Source of the DNA: Arthrobacter sp. 18067
GTDB taxonomy: Bacteria; Actinomycetota; Actinomycetes; Actinomycetales; Micrococcaceae
Assembly (NCBI RefSeq): GCF_902706295.1
Contig: NZ_CACSJJ010000001.1
Location: 186,001-250,000 of the forward strand
Length of the DNA stretch: 64,000 nt
Direction: 5' to 3'
The notes below the pieces were generated by a model that had not been told where the DNA came from, ran no database searches, and saw only the letters and a list, made by a program, of their open reading frames with translations. Position numbers and translations under genes: made by a program. Below, in pieces: positions 44,105 through 52,271 of the stretch (position 1 is its first letter; every line of letters begins with the position of its first letter).

Positions 44105-45571
44105 GTGAGCGTCCTTGCCCGAAGCGTAGGCAATGCCTTCCGCAACAAAATCAGAACGGCGGCGGTTGTTGCCGTGCTGGCCGTAGCCATCGGCCTGGCA
44201 TTGGCCATGCTCGTGGCCAACCAGGCCGTTGGTGCCAAGGTCCAGGAGCTCAACGCTTCCGTGGGCACCACCCTGACGGTGAACCCGGCGGGCGGCCAGG
44301 GATTCGAAGGCGGCGGCGAACCACTCACGACGGCGGAGGCTGAGACCGCGGCTTCGGTCGCCAACGTGACGTCGGTCGTTGGTACCAAGGCACTGCGCCT
44401 CCAGACCGCAACCACGGGAACAACGGATACAACCACCGGCGCCACCGCCCAGCAGGGCCCGGGCGGCGGTTTCGGTCCCGGCGGGCAGCAGGCGACGGTC
44501 AGCACCAACCTGACGGCCGCCGTCGACGCCGGTACGCTCGGCAACCGCAACGGCTCCGCCGGAACAACAACAGGAACCACCGGCACAACCCAGCCCGCGC
44601 GCACTCTCCCGATCACGGCGACGGGCATCGGGGCCGAGGTGGACAGCACGGGTAAAGCCTTGGACATCACCAGCGGCAGCGGGCTGGGCGACTACGCCAC
44701 GGCCGAAGCCAAGGCACTTGTGGGCACCTCGCTTGCGGAGAAGAACAGCCTGACAGTGGGCTCCACTTTCACCATCCAGGACAAGACGTTTACCGTGTCA
44801 GGCATCTTCGACGCCGGCACCACGTTCGGCAACAACGCCGTCTACGTCACCCTGCCGGAAGCCCAAACGTTGGCTGAAACCCCGGATGAGCTCTCCACCA
44901 TGATCGTCACGGTCAACAGCATGGAAAACGTGGACAGCACCAAGACCGCTGTCCAGGACGCACTCGGCACGGACAAGGCCGATGTCACCCAGGGCCAGCG
45001 CAACCTCGAAACCGCCGTCAGCTCACTGGACAGCGTCAAGAACATCTCGCTGATCGCCTTCATCGCGGCCCTCGCCACCGCAGGCATCATCATCCTGCTC
45101 ATCATGGTCATGCTGGTCCGCGAGCGCCGCCGCGAAATCGGTGTCCTCAAGGCTATCGGTGCCCGCAACCGCACCATCGGCCTGCAGTTCGTCCTCGAGT
45201 CACTGGTTCTTGTGGCTCTTGGCAGCGTGGTGGGTGCCGTGATTGCGTCGCTGGCCAGCGGCGGTATCGCGTCCGCGCTCATCAGTTCGAATTCAACCAC
45301 GACGGCGGCCACCACCACCCAGCGCGGCGGCGGTCTCGCTGGTGCTATGCCAAACGGCGCCGTACCTGGCGGTGGCGGCATGCCCGGCGGCGGCCAAGGC
45401 GGTCCGTTCGGTGGCGCCTCGCAGCTGCTCACCTCCGTGACTGCAAGCGTCTCGCCCGGTGTCCTCGCTGCAGGCATCGCAGCGGTGTTCGCGGTGGCCA
45501 TCATCGGCGCGCTGGTCCCGGCATTGCTGACCGCCCGTATCCGTCCCATCGAAGTACTCCGAGGAGAATAG
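44105..45571 (+). CDS. MacB/FtsX-type ABC permease with Thr/Gly-rich insert
   Basis: Permease of 488 residues: one N-terminal helix (about 15-40), a large extracytoplasmic domain and three C-terminal helices with the FtsX motif RRREIGVLKAIGARNRT. Two low-complexity stretches are unusual: a Thr/Gly-rich one around 95-170 (TTGTTDTTTGATAQQGPGGG, TTTGTTGTTQPAR) and a Gly/Pro/Met-rich one around 415-440 (GGGGMPGGGQGGPFGG) inside the last external loop. GTG at 44105 has GAGGAG 5 nt upstream. Its ATPase gene follows by 2 nt. The substrate is unknown; MacB relatives move peptides, lipoproteins or drugs. Confidence 0.87.
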   Translation: MSVLARSVGNAFRNKIRTAAVVAVLAVAIGLALAMLVANQAVGAKVQELNASVGTTLTVNPAGGQGFEGGGEPLTTAEAETAASVANVTSVVGTKALRLQTATTGTTDTTTGATAQQGPGGGFGPGGQQATVSTNLTAAVDAGTLGNRNGSAGTTTGTTGTTQPARTLPITATGIGAEVDSTGKALDITSGSGLGDYATAEAKALVGTSLAEKNSLTVGSTFTIQDKTFTVSGIFDAGTTFGNNAVYVTLPEAQTLAETPDELSTMIVTVNSMENVDSTKTAVQDALGTDKADVTQGQRNLETAVSSLDSVKNISLIAFIAALATAGIIILLIMVMLVRERRREIGVLKAIGARNRTIGLQFVLESLVLVALGSVVGAVIASLASGGIASALISSNSTTTAATTTQRGGGLAGAMPNGAVPGGGGMPGGGQGGPFGGASQLLTSVTASVSPGVLAAGIAAVFAVAIIGALVPALLTARIRPIEVLRGE

Positions 45572-45573
45572 CC

Positions 45574-46266
45574 GTGATCGTAGTCAAGGACCTGGTCCGT
45601 CAGTTCAAGTCCGGTGACCGGACCATCAAGCCCGTCAACGGTGTGAGCTTCGAACTCGAAAAGGGTTCGCTGGCGTCCATCGTCGGCAAGAGCGGCAGCG
45701 GCAAGAGCACGCTGTTGTCCCTCCTGGGCGCGCTGGACAAGCCCACCTCAGGTGACGTCGTCGTGGATGGAGTCAGCTTGGCCGGGCTCCCGGACGGCAA
45801 GCTGACCGAGTACCGGCGCCGGGACATCGGCTTTGTGTTCCAGCAGTTCAACCTGATCCCCAACCTCAGCGCCGTAGACAACGTCATGCTGCCCATGGAG
45901 TTCGCGGGCGTCCGCAAGGCGGCCAGGCTGCAGCGTGCCAAGGAGTTGCTGGAGCAGGTGCAACTGGATCCGGAGAAGCACTCACGAAGGACCAACCGGC
46001 TGTCCGGTGGCGAGCAGCAGCGTGTGGCGATTGCCCGGGCGCTGGCCAACGAGCCCAAGCTGATCCTGGCCGATGAGCCCACCGGCAACCTGGACGAGCA
46101 GACCGGTGAGCACATCATCGAACTACTGAGCTCGCTGAGCCGCGACCACAACACCACCATCCTGGTGGTCACCCATGACCGCAGCCTTGCGCAGAAAACG
46201 GAGCGTTGCTTCCGGCTTCAGCAGGGCCGGCTCACGGAGGAGGTCAGAACCGGATCGCGTCGATGA
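45574..46266 (+). CDS. LolD/MacB-type ABC ATPase
   Basis: ATPase of 230 residues with Walker A GKSGSGKSTLLS, signature [15 protein letters not shown], Walker [17 protein letters not shown] and switch VVTHDRSLA. GTG at 45574 has GGAG 7 nt upstream. It pairs with the permease before it. Its last 23 bp overlap the 3' end of the convergent permease gene at 46244. Confidence 0.93.
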   Translation: MIVVKDLVRQFKSGDRTIKPVNGVSFELEKGSLASIVGKSGSGKSTLLSLLGALDKPTSGDVVVDGVSLAGLPDGKLTEYRRRDIGFVFQQFNLIPNLSAVDNVMLPMEFAGVRKAARLQRAKELLEQVQLDPEKHSRRTNRLSGGEQQRVAIARALANEPKLILADEPTGNLDEQTGEHIIELLSSLSRDHNTTILVVTHDRSLAQKTERCFRLQQGRLTEEVRTGSRR

Positions 46267-47425
46267 CCTTCACGCGCACCGCCACGAGCGCAGGGATGGC
46301 TCCGGCGAGTGCGCCGACAAGGACAGCCGCGCCGAATCCAAGGAGGGCGGCGTCGACGGGGAACGCAGGGTACTCAGTGAGCCCCGGGGCTACCTTCGAC
46401 TCGATCCACGGGTGTTTCACCACCGCAACCGCCAGCATGACGCCGGCCACGCCGGCCACTGCGGTGGCCACCACGGATTCCATCATGACGCCAACAAAGA
46501 TCCGGCCCGACGTTGCCCCGAAGCTGCGGCGGATGCCGATCTCCCGGACCCTGTAGCGCACGGTGACCATGGAAATGTTCAGCATCCCCACGGCGCCGAG
46601 CAGCAGGACCAATCCGGCTACTCCGCCCACCACCAACTGCACGGGAGCCAACGGATCGCCCCAGGCTGCGTAGTCCATGCGGTCGGCTTGGGCGTAGTAG
46701 CCGGGGAACTGGCCTTGGAGGTCTGCGGTGATCGCTGCTTTGAGCGCGTCGGCCTGCTGCTCGCCCACCCACATCTTGAACTGGGACATCTGCGGTTCCA
46801 TCCCCGTCATGGCCGCACCCTCGCTGAGGATGAACGCGGACGGCGGCGTATCCGGGTACGTATCAGGGACGACGCCGATAATCACCGCCGTAGCTGGCCG
46901 GTCACCGGGGATGCTCATCGTGGGATGGGTGGTGAGGTTTGGCCTGCCGGCTTGGTTGTAGAAGGACTCGGACACCACGACGGCGGGTGCAAGCCTTTGA
47001 CCGTCGTCGGCGGCGAACCAGCTTCCCTGTTGGAGCGGAACGCGGTGGATAGTGCCGTAGCCGATGTCCACGATGGTCATGCTCACGGCGGTCACACCGC
47101 GGGGAAACTGAAAACCAGCTTGCGTCTGACCGACGTGGGTGGAGGTGGTGATGCCGTAGCGCTGCTGGATCCCTTGGTACGCCTTCTCGAGTTTCACCGG
47201 GTCCGGCATGGTCGGTCCGTTGACGCTCAACGACAACGTTGCCACCCGGCCGCCGTTTCGTTCGGACTGCACCTTGTATCCCTCGCGGGCCAGATTCCCG
47301 ACGCCCACCACGGAAGTCAGTGCCGCCACGGACAACGCCACTCCCATGAGCGCCAGGAGGATCCGGACCTTATTGATGCGAAGTTCCTGCCACGCCTCGA
47401 CCAGCGTGGACACAAAGCCGGTCAT
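46244..47425 (-). CDS. MacB-type ABC permease
   Basis: Permease of 393 residues with an N-terminal helix (LLALMGVALSVAALTSVVG), a MacB core domain and three C-terminal helices. The conserved VREIGIRRSFGATSGRI lies after the second helix. Start 47425 overlaps the ATPase stop (ATGA). It is the last gene of an operon coding for adaptor, ATPase and permease, i.e. a complete MacAB-like efflux set without an outer-membrane protein, as expected in a Gram-positive. Confidence 0.92.
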   Translation of the reverse strand: MTGFVSTLVEAWQELRINKVRILLALMGVALSVAALTSVVGVGNLAREGYKVQSERNGGRVATLSLSVNGPTMPDPVKLEKAYQGIQQRYGITTSTHVGQTQAGFQFPRGVTAVSMTIVDIGYGTIHRVPLQQGSWFAADDGQRLAPAVVVSESFYNQAGRPNLTTHPTMSIPGDRPATAVIIGVVPDTYPDTPPSAFILSEGAAMTGMEPQMSQFKMWVGEQQADALKAAITADLQGQFPGYYAQADRMDYAAWGDPLAPVQLVVGGVAGLVLLLGAVGMLNISMVTVRYRVREIGIRRSFGATSGRIFVGVMMESVVATAVAGVAGVMLAVAVVKHPWIESKVAPGLTEYPAFPVDAALLGFGAAVLVGALAGAIPALVAVRVKVIDAIRF

Positions 47426-48168
47426 GCGCTGACTCCTGCTGCTGCGGGCACCGACAGTGGACTGAGTACGCCGGAGTCCAGCCGGTAGCAGGCGCGGGCC
47501 AGGGCGGCCACGTTGGTGTCGTGGGTAATGGTCACCAAGGCGGCCGCGGTCTCCGTGGCGACGGTGTCCAGCAGTGCCATGACGGACTGGCCGGTCTCGA
47601 CGTCGAGTGCTCCGGTCGGTTCGTCGGCCAGGATAAGCCGGGGCTTCCGAACCAAGGCACGGGCTATGGCCACGCGCTGCTGTTCGCCACCGGAGAGCAT
47701 GTTGGGCATGGTGTTGGCCCGGGCGGCGAGGCCCACGCGGTCCAGCATGTCCATGGCGATATCGCGGCGACGCCAGAACTCCTTGCCCTTGGCGTAAAAC
47801 AGCGGAGTGATCACGTTGTCCAAGGCGCTGCGGCCCGGCAAGAGATTGAACTGCTGGAAAACGAAGCCCACGGTGGAACCCCGGAGTCGGGCTCGGGCGT
47901 TGTTGCCCAGCCGGTCAGCGGACTGGCCCAGGAACTCCAGCTCTCCCGATGTCGGGATGTCCAGCAGGCCCAGCAAGTTGAGTAGCGTTGATTTGCCGCA
48001 GCCGGAGCGGCCCACGATTGCCGTGTGATCGCCGCTGTGCACCTCGAGGTCGATGCCCCGGAGAATGTGCAGGTGCTGATCGTCCGGCAGGATGACGGAT
48101 CGGGTGACTGACCGCAGGCTGACAAGTGTTTCCTTGGGTTCCTTCATGCCTTTAGCCCGCCGGAGCAT
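47422..48168 (-). CDS. MacB-type ABC ATPase
   Basis: ATPase of 248 residues with Walker [13 protein letters not shown], signature [15 protein letters not shown], Walker [17 protein letters not shown] and switch [12 protein letters not shown] at 48168 has AGG 5 nt upstream and overlaps the adaptor gene by 17 nt; ATG at 48147 is an alternative start. It energises the permease encoded next. Confidence 0.92.
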   Translation of the reverse strand: MLRRAKGMKEPKETLVSLRSVTRSVILPDDQHLHILRGIDLEVHSGDHTAIVGRSGCGKSTLLNLLGLLDIPTSGELEFLGQSADRLGNNARARLRGSTVGFVFQQFNLLPGRSALDNVITPLFYAKGKEFWRRRDIAMDMLDRVGLAARANTMPNMLSGGEQQRVAIARALVRKPRLILADEPTGALDVETGQSVMALLDTVATETAAALVTITHDTNVAALARACYRLDSGVLSPLSVPAAAGVSA

Positions 48169-49249
48169 AGGCGACCTGGCCCGGCCCCATCATGGGGTTC
48201 GGGGCAGCCGGAGCACCGGGCACGAATTCCAGGACCTGCTCTCCTTCGGCCAGTCCGGACGTTACTTCCACTACGGAGCCATCATTGAGCCCCAGCTGCA
48301 CTGTGCGCTGCTCGGGCGCTGCCCCTGTCCCTCCCGGGCCGGCAATCCAGACGATCCCGTCCTTCACGCTGCCCTTCACCGAGGTCAGCGGAACAGTCAC
48401 CACGTCAGGGGCGACTCCGGCGCTGACTGTCATGGTGGCTCCCAGACCGGCGAAAACCTCCGGGCCTGCCGGGATCGCACAGCTGAGCGTCCCGGTGGGA
48501 GTGCCGCCCTCTTCGGGCTGGCTCCCGCCGGACCCGGGACCCGGGATCGCTGCGCCCACGCCCATCCCGGCACCTCCGCCGGTGGCGGCCAAACCGCCCG
48601 AGGCGCCGCCGCCGTCGTCGGACGCGTTGTTCTTAAGCGTCACTTCGGCGCACTGGAACGGCGCCGGTCCACCCACCAACGCAATCTCCGCGGGGCCGGG
48701 CTTGCCGAGCAGGCGGTACTGCTGGGCTGCGGTGACCGGGCCCGCCACCGTGTAGGTTCCAGGGTCGATCTTGCCCACGGACTCGCCAACGGTCACCTGC
48801 TGGTCAATGAGCGTTGACAAGGACTGTACGGTTCCGGCGCTCGGAGCGAGGACATCGAAGTAGTCGTACACCGGCTTGGGTGCGGTGGGTGTGCCGTCCT
48901 TGGAAGTAGCCGTACTGGTGATGGGTCGCTCGGCCTTGACCTGGAAGAGAGCGTCTCCCTTGGCGACAGTGGCACCTTGGTCCACGAAGATCTTGATGAC
49001 CTTGCCGGCGGAAGTGCTCCGGACCGGTTCGGCTGCGTCACTCTGAACGGTGCCCTTGATCTGGACTGTGTTGGTAACCGTGGTCCGTGTCGCCGGGACC
49101 ACCGGAATATCCACTTGGGCCAGCGGGGCTGGCTCCGCGCCGGCCGATTCAAGTCCATCCACGAAGGCGATCTTGACCAATGCCACCGCGATTATCGCGA
49201 AAACCAACAACCAGGCAACCGGCAAAATGACGCGCCGAAAAGTACCCAT
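48152..49249 (-). CDS. Periplasmic adaptor (MacA/HlyD-like) of the ABC efflux set
   Basis: Membrane-fusion protein of 365 residues: N-terminal helix (VILPVAWLLVFAIIAVALV), a lipoyl-like half motif (SAGKVIKIFVDQGATVAKGD) and a second half (LAPSAGTVQSLSTLIDQQVTVG), then a Gly-rich flexible stretch near 220-255 (GGGASGGLAATGGGAGMGVG) and a C-terminal beta-barrel. ATG at 49249 follows GGAGCAGGG. It is the first gene of the minus-strand efflux operon. Confidence 0.87.
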   Translation of the reverse strand: MGTFRRVILPVAWLLVFAIIAVALVKIAFVDGLESAGAEPAPLAQVDIPVVPATRTTVTNTVQIKGTVQSDAAEPVRSTSAGKVIKIFVDQGATVAKGDALFQVKAERPITSTATSKDGTPTAPKPVYDYFDVLAPSAGTVQSLSTLIDQQVTVGESVGKIDPGTYTVAGPVTAAQQYRLLGKPGPAEIALVGGPAPFQCAEVTLKNNASDDGGGASGGLAATGGGAGMGVGAAIPGPGSGGSQPEEGGTPTGTLSCAIPAGPEVFAGLGATMTVSAGVAPDVVTVPLTSVKGSVKDGIVWIAGPGGTGAAPEQRTVQLGLNDGSVVEVTSGLAEGEQVLEFVPGAPAAPNPMMGPGQVAYAPAG

Positions 49250-49345
49250 CCCTGCTCCATTTCGGTAACTCCCCACAGAACCTCTGCGAGGGATGATGGC
49301 CTAAGCCTAGGCGAGGAAAATCTTCGGTCCGGACATTCGTATGAC

Positions 49346-49373
49346 TTGACAGAATTCGCTGGCGGCCTATATG
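49346..49373 (+). promoter_or_regulatory. Near-consensus promoter of the island
   Basis: TTGACA (49346-49351) and TATATG (49368-49373) with 16-nt spacing. It would give a leader of about 165 nt before the secreted-protein gene at 49546. Confidence 0.55.
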
Positions 49374-49395
49374 CATGCCGGTCAGAGGCGGTGCT

Positions 49396-49448
49396 GTCAA
49401 TTTGAGTAACGATACGACAACGCATTCGCAGGATCAGTCAATTTTAGT
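49396..49448. repeat. Two 12-bp direct repeats upstream of island genes
   Basis: GTCAATTTGAGT (49396-49407) and GTCAATTTTAGT (49437-49448) differ at one position; their starts are 41 bp apart, close to four helical turns. They lie between the promoter and the first gene. Confidence 0.5.
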
Positions 49449-49545
49449 CATGCCGAATATCCAGCGGAGTAGAGTTTTTGAGTCCTATCCGAGGTTTGGG
49501 GACCTCCCGACTGGACTGAAAGCACTTTTGTATTGGGGGATAAAT

Positions 49546-50001
49546 ATGAAATTGAAATTGCGTTCCATTGTTGGTGCCAGCATTGGCGCCTTTGTCTTGT
49601 CCATCGCTGCAGCGGGCGGAGCTAACGCCATCAGCAGCAGTGGAACTGCCTACTTTGACAATGGCCAGCCCATTACGGCAAACATGTGGATCCAGTCCCT
49701 TACTGCTGGGACATGTGGTTCATTCTCATCATCCGCAGTCATGAATGTCTCGCCGAACTACATCACAAACAACACGAAGTTCTACCAGATTGGCGTTGGG
49801 GGAATATCAGTTTCGGGTGTGTCCGCCTCACAGGTCGGGGGCGATCCGGCGAACCTCACTTGGACCAACAGCAACGGTGCCAGGGGTTCCTACATGAGCG
49901 GGAACGTTTGTGGTGGATGGGGCATGCTTTACCTCGGCGCGGATGTCAGCGCCAGCGCCTTCTACTACGGTAATTACCGAGTAGCAACCGCGCACGTATA
50001 G
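49546..50001 (+). CDS. Small secreted two-cysteine protein, unknown
   Basis: Protein of 151 residues with a clear Sec signal peptide (KLKLRS, hydrophobic core, GANA cleavage near residue 28). The mature part, about 123 residues, is rich in Ser, Gly, Asn and Tyr and has just two cysteines, Cys57 and Cys122, which could form a disulfide. The end, ASAFYYGNYR, recalls the aromatic tail of lactococcin-972 bacteriocins, but the rest does not match with certainty. GGGGG lies about 6-7 nt before ATG 49546. Codon use is more AT-rich than in neighbours. It leads a four-gene set with a lipoprotein and an ABC pair. Confidence 0.75.
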   Translation: MKLKLRSIVGASIGAFVLSIAAAGGANAISSSGTAYFDNGQPITANMWIQSLTAGTCGSFSSSAVMNVSPNYITNNTKFYQIGVGGISVSGVSASQVGGDPANLTWTNSNGARGSYMSGNVCGGWGMLYLGADVSASAFYYGNYRVATAHV

Positions 50002-50021
50002 TATCGGTGGCCAGTTTTAAT

Positions 50022-51617
50022 ATGAGTTTTTCTCTCAAGTCAGGATCTTTTAGAACCGCGTTGTGCACGACCTTGGTGTTCGTCTTCTGCGCCACTGGCT
50101 GTGCGCCCAACGGTGAGGGGGGTAGCAAAGGAGATGGCCCAGAGCTGGTCGCGGACGCTTTGGCCCTCCGAGACGCAAACGGGCTTTTCCGCATGCCCGA
50201 GGGTGAGAGATTGGCGGAAGGCGATGCATTCACTACCGCCATTTACGCCCGCTCTGATCCTGATGGAAAACTGGCCGAGGGCACGAGGGGGGCTGCAGCC
50301 AAGAAACCGGTCGCTGACTCTACAGACCCGAGTCTGACAACCGCATGGTCGGCTGCAGCCCTCAACCTGCCTGGCGGACAAGCGCCCGTTCTACCCGACA
50401 AACAGCTCACGGCTGATGCGGAAGTTGCGGTGCTCTGGTACTACGCCGATGCTGTCCGCATTTTGGGGCGGAGCCAAGAAGCCGACCGAAGCATCCTGGA
50501 TCGGCTTGAGAGTATAGACTTGGGCGCGATTCGTGGCCATCCTTACTTGGTCTGGCGACTGTGGGATACCTACGAGTCTTTAGGTGTCCCCCAGCCACGT
50601 GAGGTCACCGAGGTACTCATCTCGGCATCGATGGGCAATCTGCCGACGACCCCCGAATCAGTTTTTGACACTCAGGCCATACTCGAAATCTCCTCACTGC
50701 TCAACGCGCCGCCTCCCGTTCCTGGCGGCCTGGCCAAACATTTCGGGGATTTGCTGACCAGCAACGCCGTCACCGAGGACGTCACAGTGGCGTCGGTCCT
50801 GCGATCGCTGACGCTCCTGGGCAGGGCCGATGAATCCCGGCGTTATCTGGAGGACAACGTGCTGTCGAAGCGCATTGACTCCGACAACGGCTTCGTCAGG
50901 CCATTAGTGTCCCACCAAGGGACAATCGAAGGTTCCTACCTCATGTCACGGCTCCTGGATCAGTCGTTTCCAGAAGCGACGAATGAGAAGACCACCGAAA
51001 CTCTTATTACAAGTATTGAAAGTGACTCAGTGGACGTCACTACCAAGCTCAAGGCAATGGTCGCCCTGAGACGTGCCGGGGACGCCCGTTGGCAGGACTA
51101 TAGACACATCTCTAAGAAGGTAACCACATCCTTGCCATCCGCAGTTACGCCGTCCCAGATGGTCGCCTACTTGGACACCGTCGATGCATTGGTTCAGCTC
51201 GACTCGTCGCCCAAGTTCCCGCGCCTTGAAAAGTTCAACGCGCCCGACATCAATGACCCTGTGGTGAGCAGGCAAGCCTTCCTGGCACTTTCCAAAGCCT
51301 CATACTTCTCGAATACATCAGAAATTGCATCATGGTTTCCTGAACAGCAGAAGAATTTACCCGCTCTGGTTAGAGAACCATCAGAGCCCTATCTCCTGTA
51401 CTTTAGCGGCCTCGCCGCCATGGCAAATGCCCCTCTATCGGGATTGAACTCGAATGACTTTACACAAGCAACAGAGAATCTTAAGGACCTGCAAGGATGT
51501 GGAAGCCTAAAAAAGCTTTACCGCATCAGCACTCAACCCGGTTCGCCCTGCAGCTTGATCATTTCAGTCCAGCTCATGGCTGCACCTGGCGCATACACAT
51601 TTGGAAGAACAAACTAG
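50022..51617 (+). CDS. Large lipoprotein with toroid-like repeats, unknown
   Basis: Protein of 531 residues. Signal with lipobox CATGC (Cys27), so it is anchored outside the membrane. The remainder is mostly helical; segments such as VFDTQAILEISSLL and DSDNGFVRPLVSHQGTIEGS resemble the helix-GF-helix repeats of alpha/alpha toroids (prenyltransferase or terpene-cyclase folds), but no catalytic motif was recognised. ATG at 50022 is used; GTG at 50007 is possible. It begins 20 nt after the secreted protein and its stop abuts the ATPase start. A receptor, immunity or chaperone role for the secreted protein is speculation. Confidence 0.75.
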   Translation: MSFSLKSGSFRTALCTTLVFVFCATGCAPNGEGGSKGDGPELVADALALRDANGLFRMPEGERLAEGDAFTTAIYARSDPDGKLAEGTRGAAAKKPVADSTDPSLTTAWSAAALNLPGGQAPVLPDKQLTADAEVAVLWYYADAVRILGRSQEADRSILDRLESIDLGAIRGHPYLVWRLWDTYESLGVPQPREVTEVLISASMGNLPTTPESVFDTQAILEISSLLNAPPPVPGGLAKHFGDLLTSNAVTEDVTVASVLRSLTLLGRADESRRYLEDNVLSKRIDSDNGFVRPLVSHQGTIEGSYLMSRLLDQSFPEATNEKTTETLITSIESDSVDVTTKLKAMVALRRAGDARWQDYRHISKKVTTSLPSAVTPSQMVAYLDTVDALVQLDSSPKFPRLEKFNAPDINDPVVSRQAFLALSKASYFSNTSEIASWFPEQQKNLPALVREPSEPYLLYFSGLAAMANAPLSGLNSNDFTQATENLKDLQGCGSLKKLYRISTQPGSPCSLIISVQLMAAPGAYTFGRTN

Positions 51618-52271
51618 ATGAGCATTCTTACATTGGCCGGTGTCAGCAAGAGGTACCGGGACGCTTCGGGGAGATCCCATCGCGTGCTGTCCCACTTTGA
51701 CCTCGATATCGGCCGCGGTGAAGTGGTCTGGCTCCGAGGGCAGTCCGGTTCAGGGAAATCAACCGTGCTAAACATCGCCGGTCTCCTTTCCACGCAAGAC
51801 AGCGGAACACGCCACATCGACGGCCAAGACCTCACTGCCCCTACACAGGGTCTGGCGGCAGAAACTCGGCGCACAAAGATCGGGATGGTTTTCCAGCACA
51901 GCAACCTTCTCCCCGAACTGACAGCCATCGAAAATGTCCAGATCGCGAGCATAGTTAAACGCACCGAGAAGGACGTAATGGAGCGGCTGTCCGAACTCGG
52001 GCTTGCAGGAGTTGCACAGCAGCAGGCCAAGCAGTTGTCGGGCGGACAGCAGCAGCGGGTGGCCTTCTGCCGGGCATTAGTCAACGATCCTGTGATTCTC
52101 CTGGCCGATGAACCCAATTCCGGTCTGGACGAAAAGAACACAACAAGCATCCGTAACGCCCTCTCGGCCGCGGCAGACCGAGGATGCGCCGTTTTACTCG
52201 CTTCACACACTTCCGCATTTGAGACGATCGTCTCACGAACCTTAGATATGGAGGACGGTCGTATTGGCTAG
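51618..52271 (+). CDS. LolD/MacB-type ABC ATPase of the island
   Basis: ATPase of 217 residues. Walker A GQSGSGKSTVLN, signature LSGGQQQRVAFCRAL, Walker B with ILLADEPNSGLDEKN, where Asn replaces the usual Thr of DEPT; the switch His is in LASHTSAFE. The start ATG directly follows the lipoprotein stop (TAG ATG) and the end overlaps the permease start by 8 nt. These junctions make one transcript with its neighbours. Confidence 0.92.
   Translation: MSILTLAGVSKRYRDASGRSHRVLSHFDLDIGRGEVVWLRGQSGSGKSTVLNIAGLLSTQDSGTRHIDGQDLTAPTQGLAAETRRTKIGMVFQHSNLLPELTAIENVQIASIVKRTEKDVMERLSELGLAGVAQQQAKQLSGGQQQRVAFCRALVNDPVILLADEPNSGLDEKNTTSIRNALSAAADRGCAVLLASHTSAFETIVSRTLDMEDGRIG

Larger units (their letters stand above)
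49250..49545. other. Intergenic region, 296 bp, between efflux operon and secreted-protein island
   Basis: No gene was found. It is visibly richer in A/T than the flanks and holds a promoter (49346-49373) and a direct repeat pair (49396-49448), both annotated separately. The promoter of the minus-strand adaptor gene must lie near 49260-49340, but no clear boxes were identified. Confidence 0.6.

Noticed and set aside
46175..47488. 437-codon frame antisense to the MacB-type permease
   Set aside because: Arg/His-rich shadow; opposite frame has FtsX motif and ATGA coupling to its ATPase.
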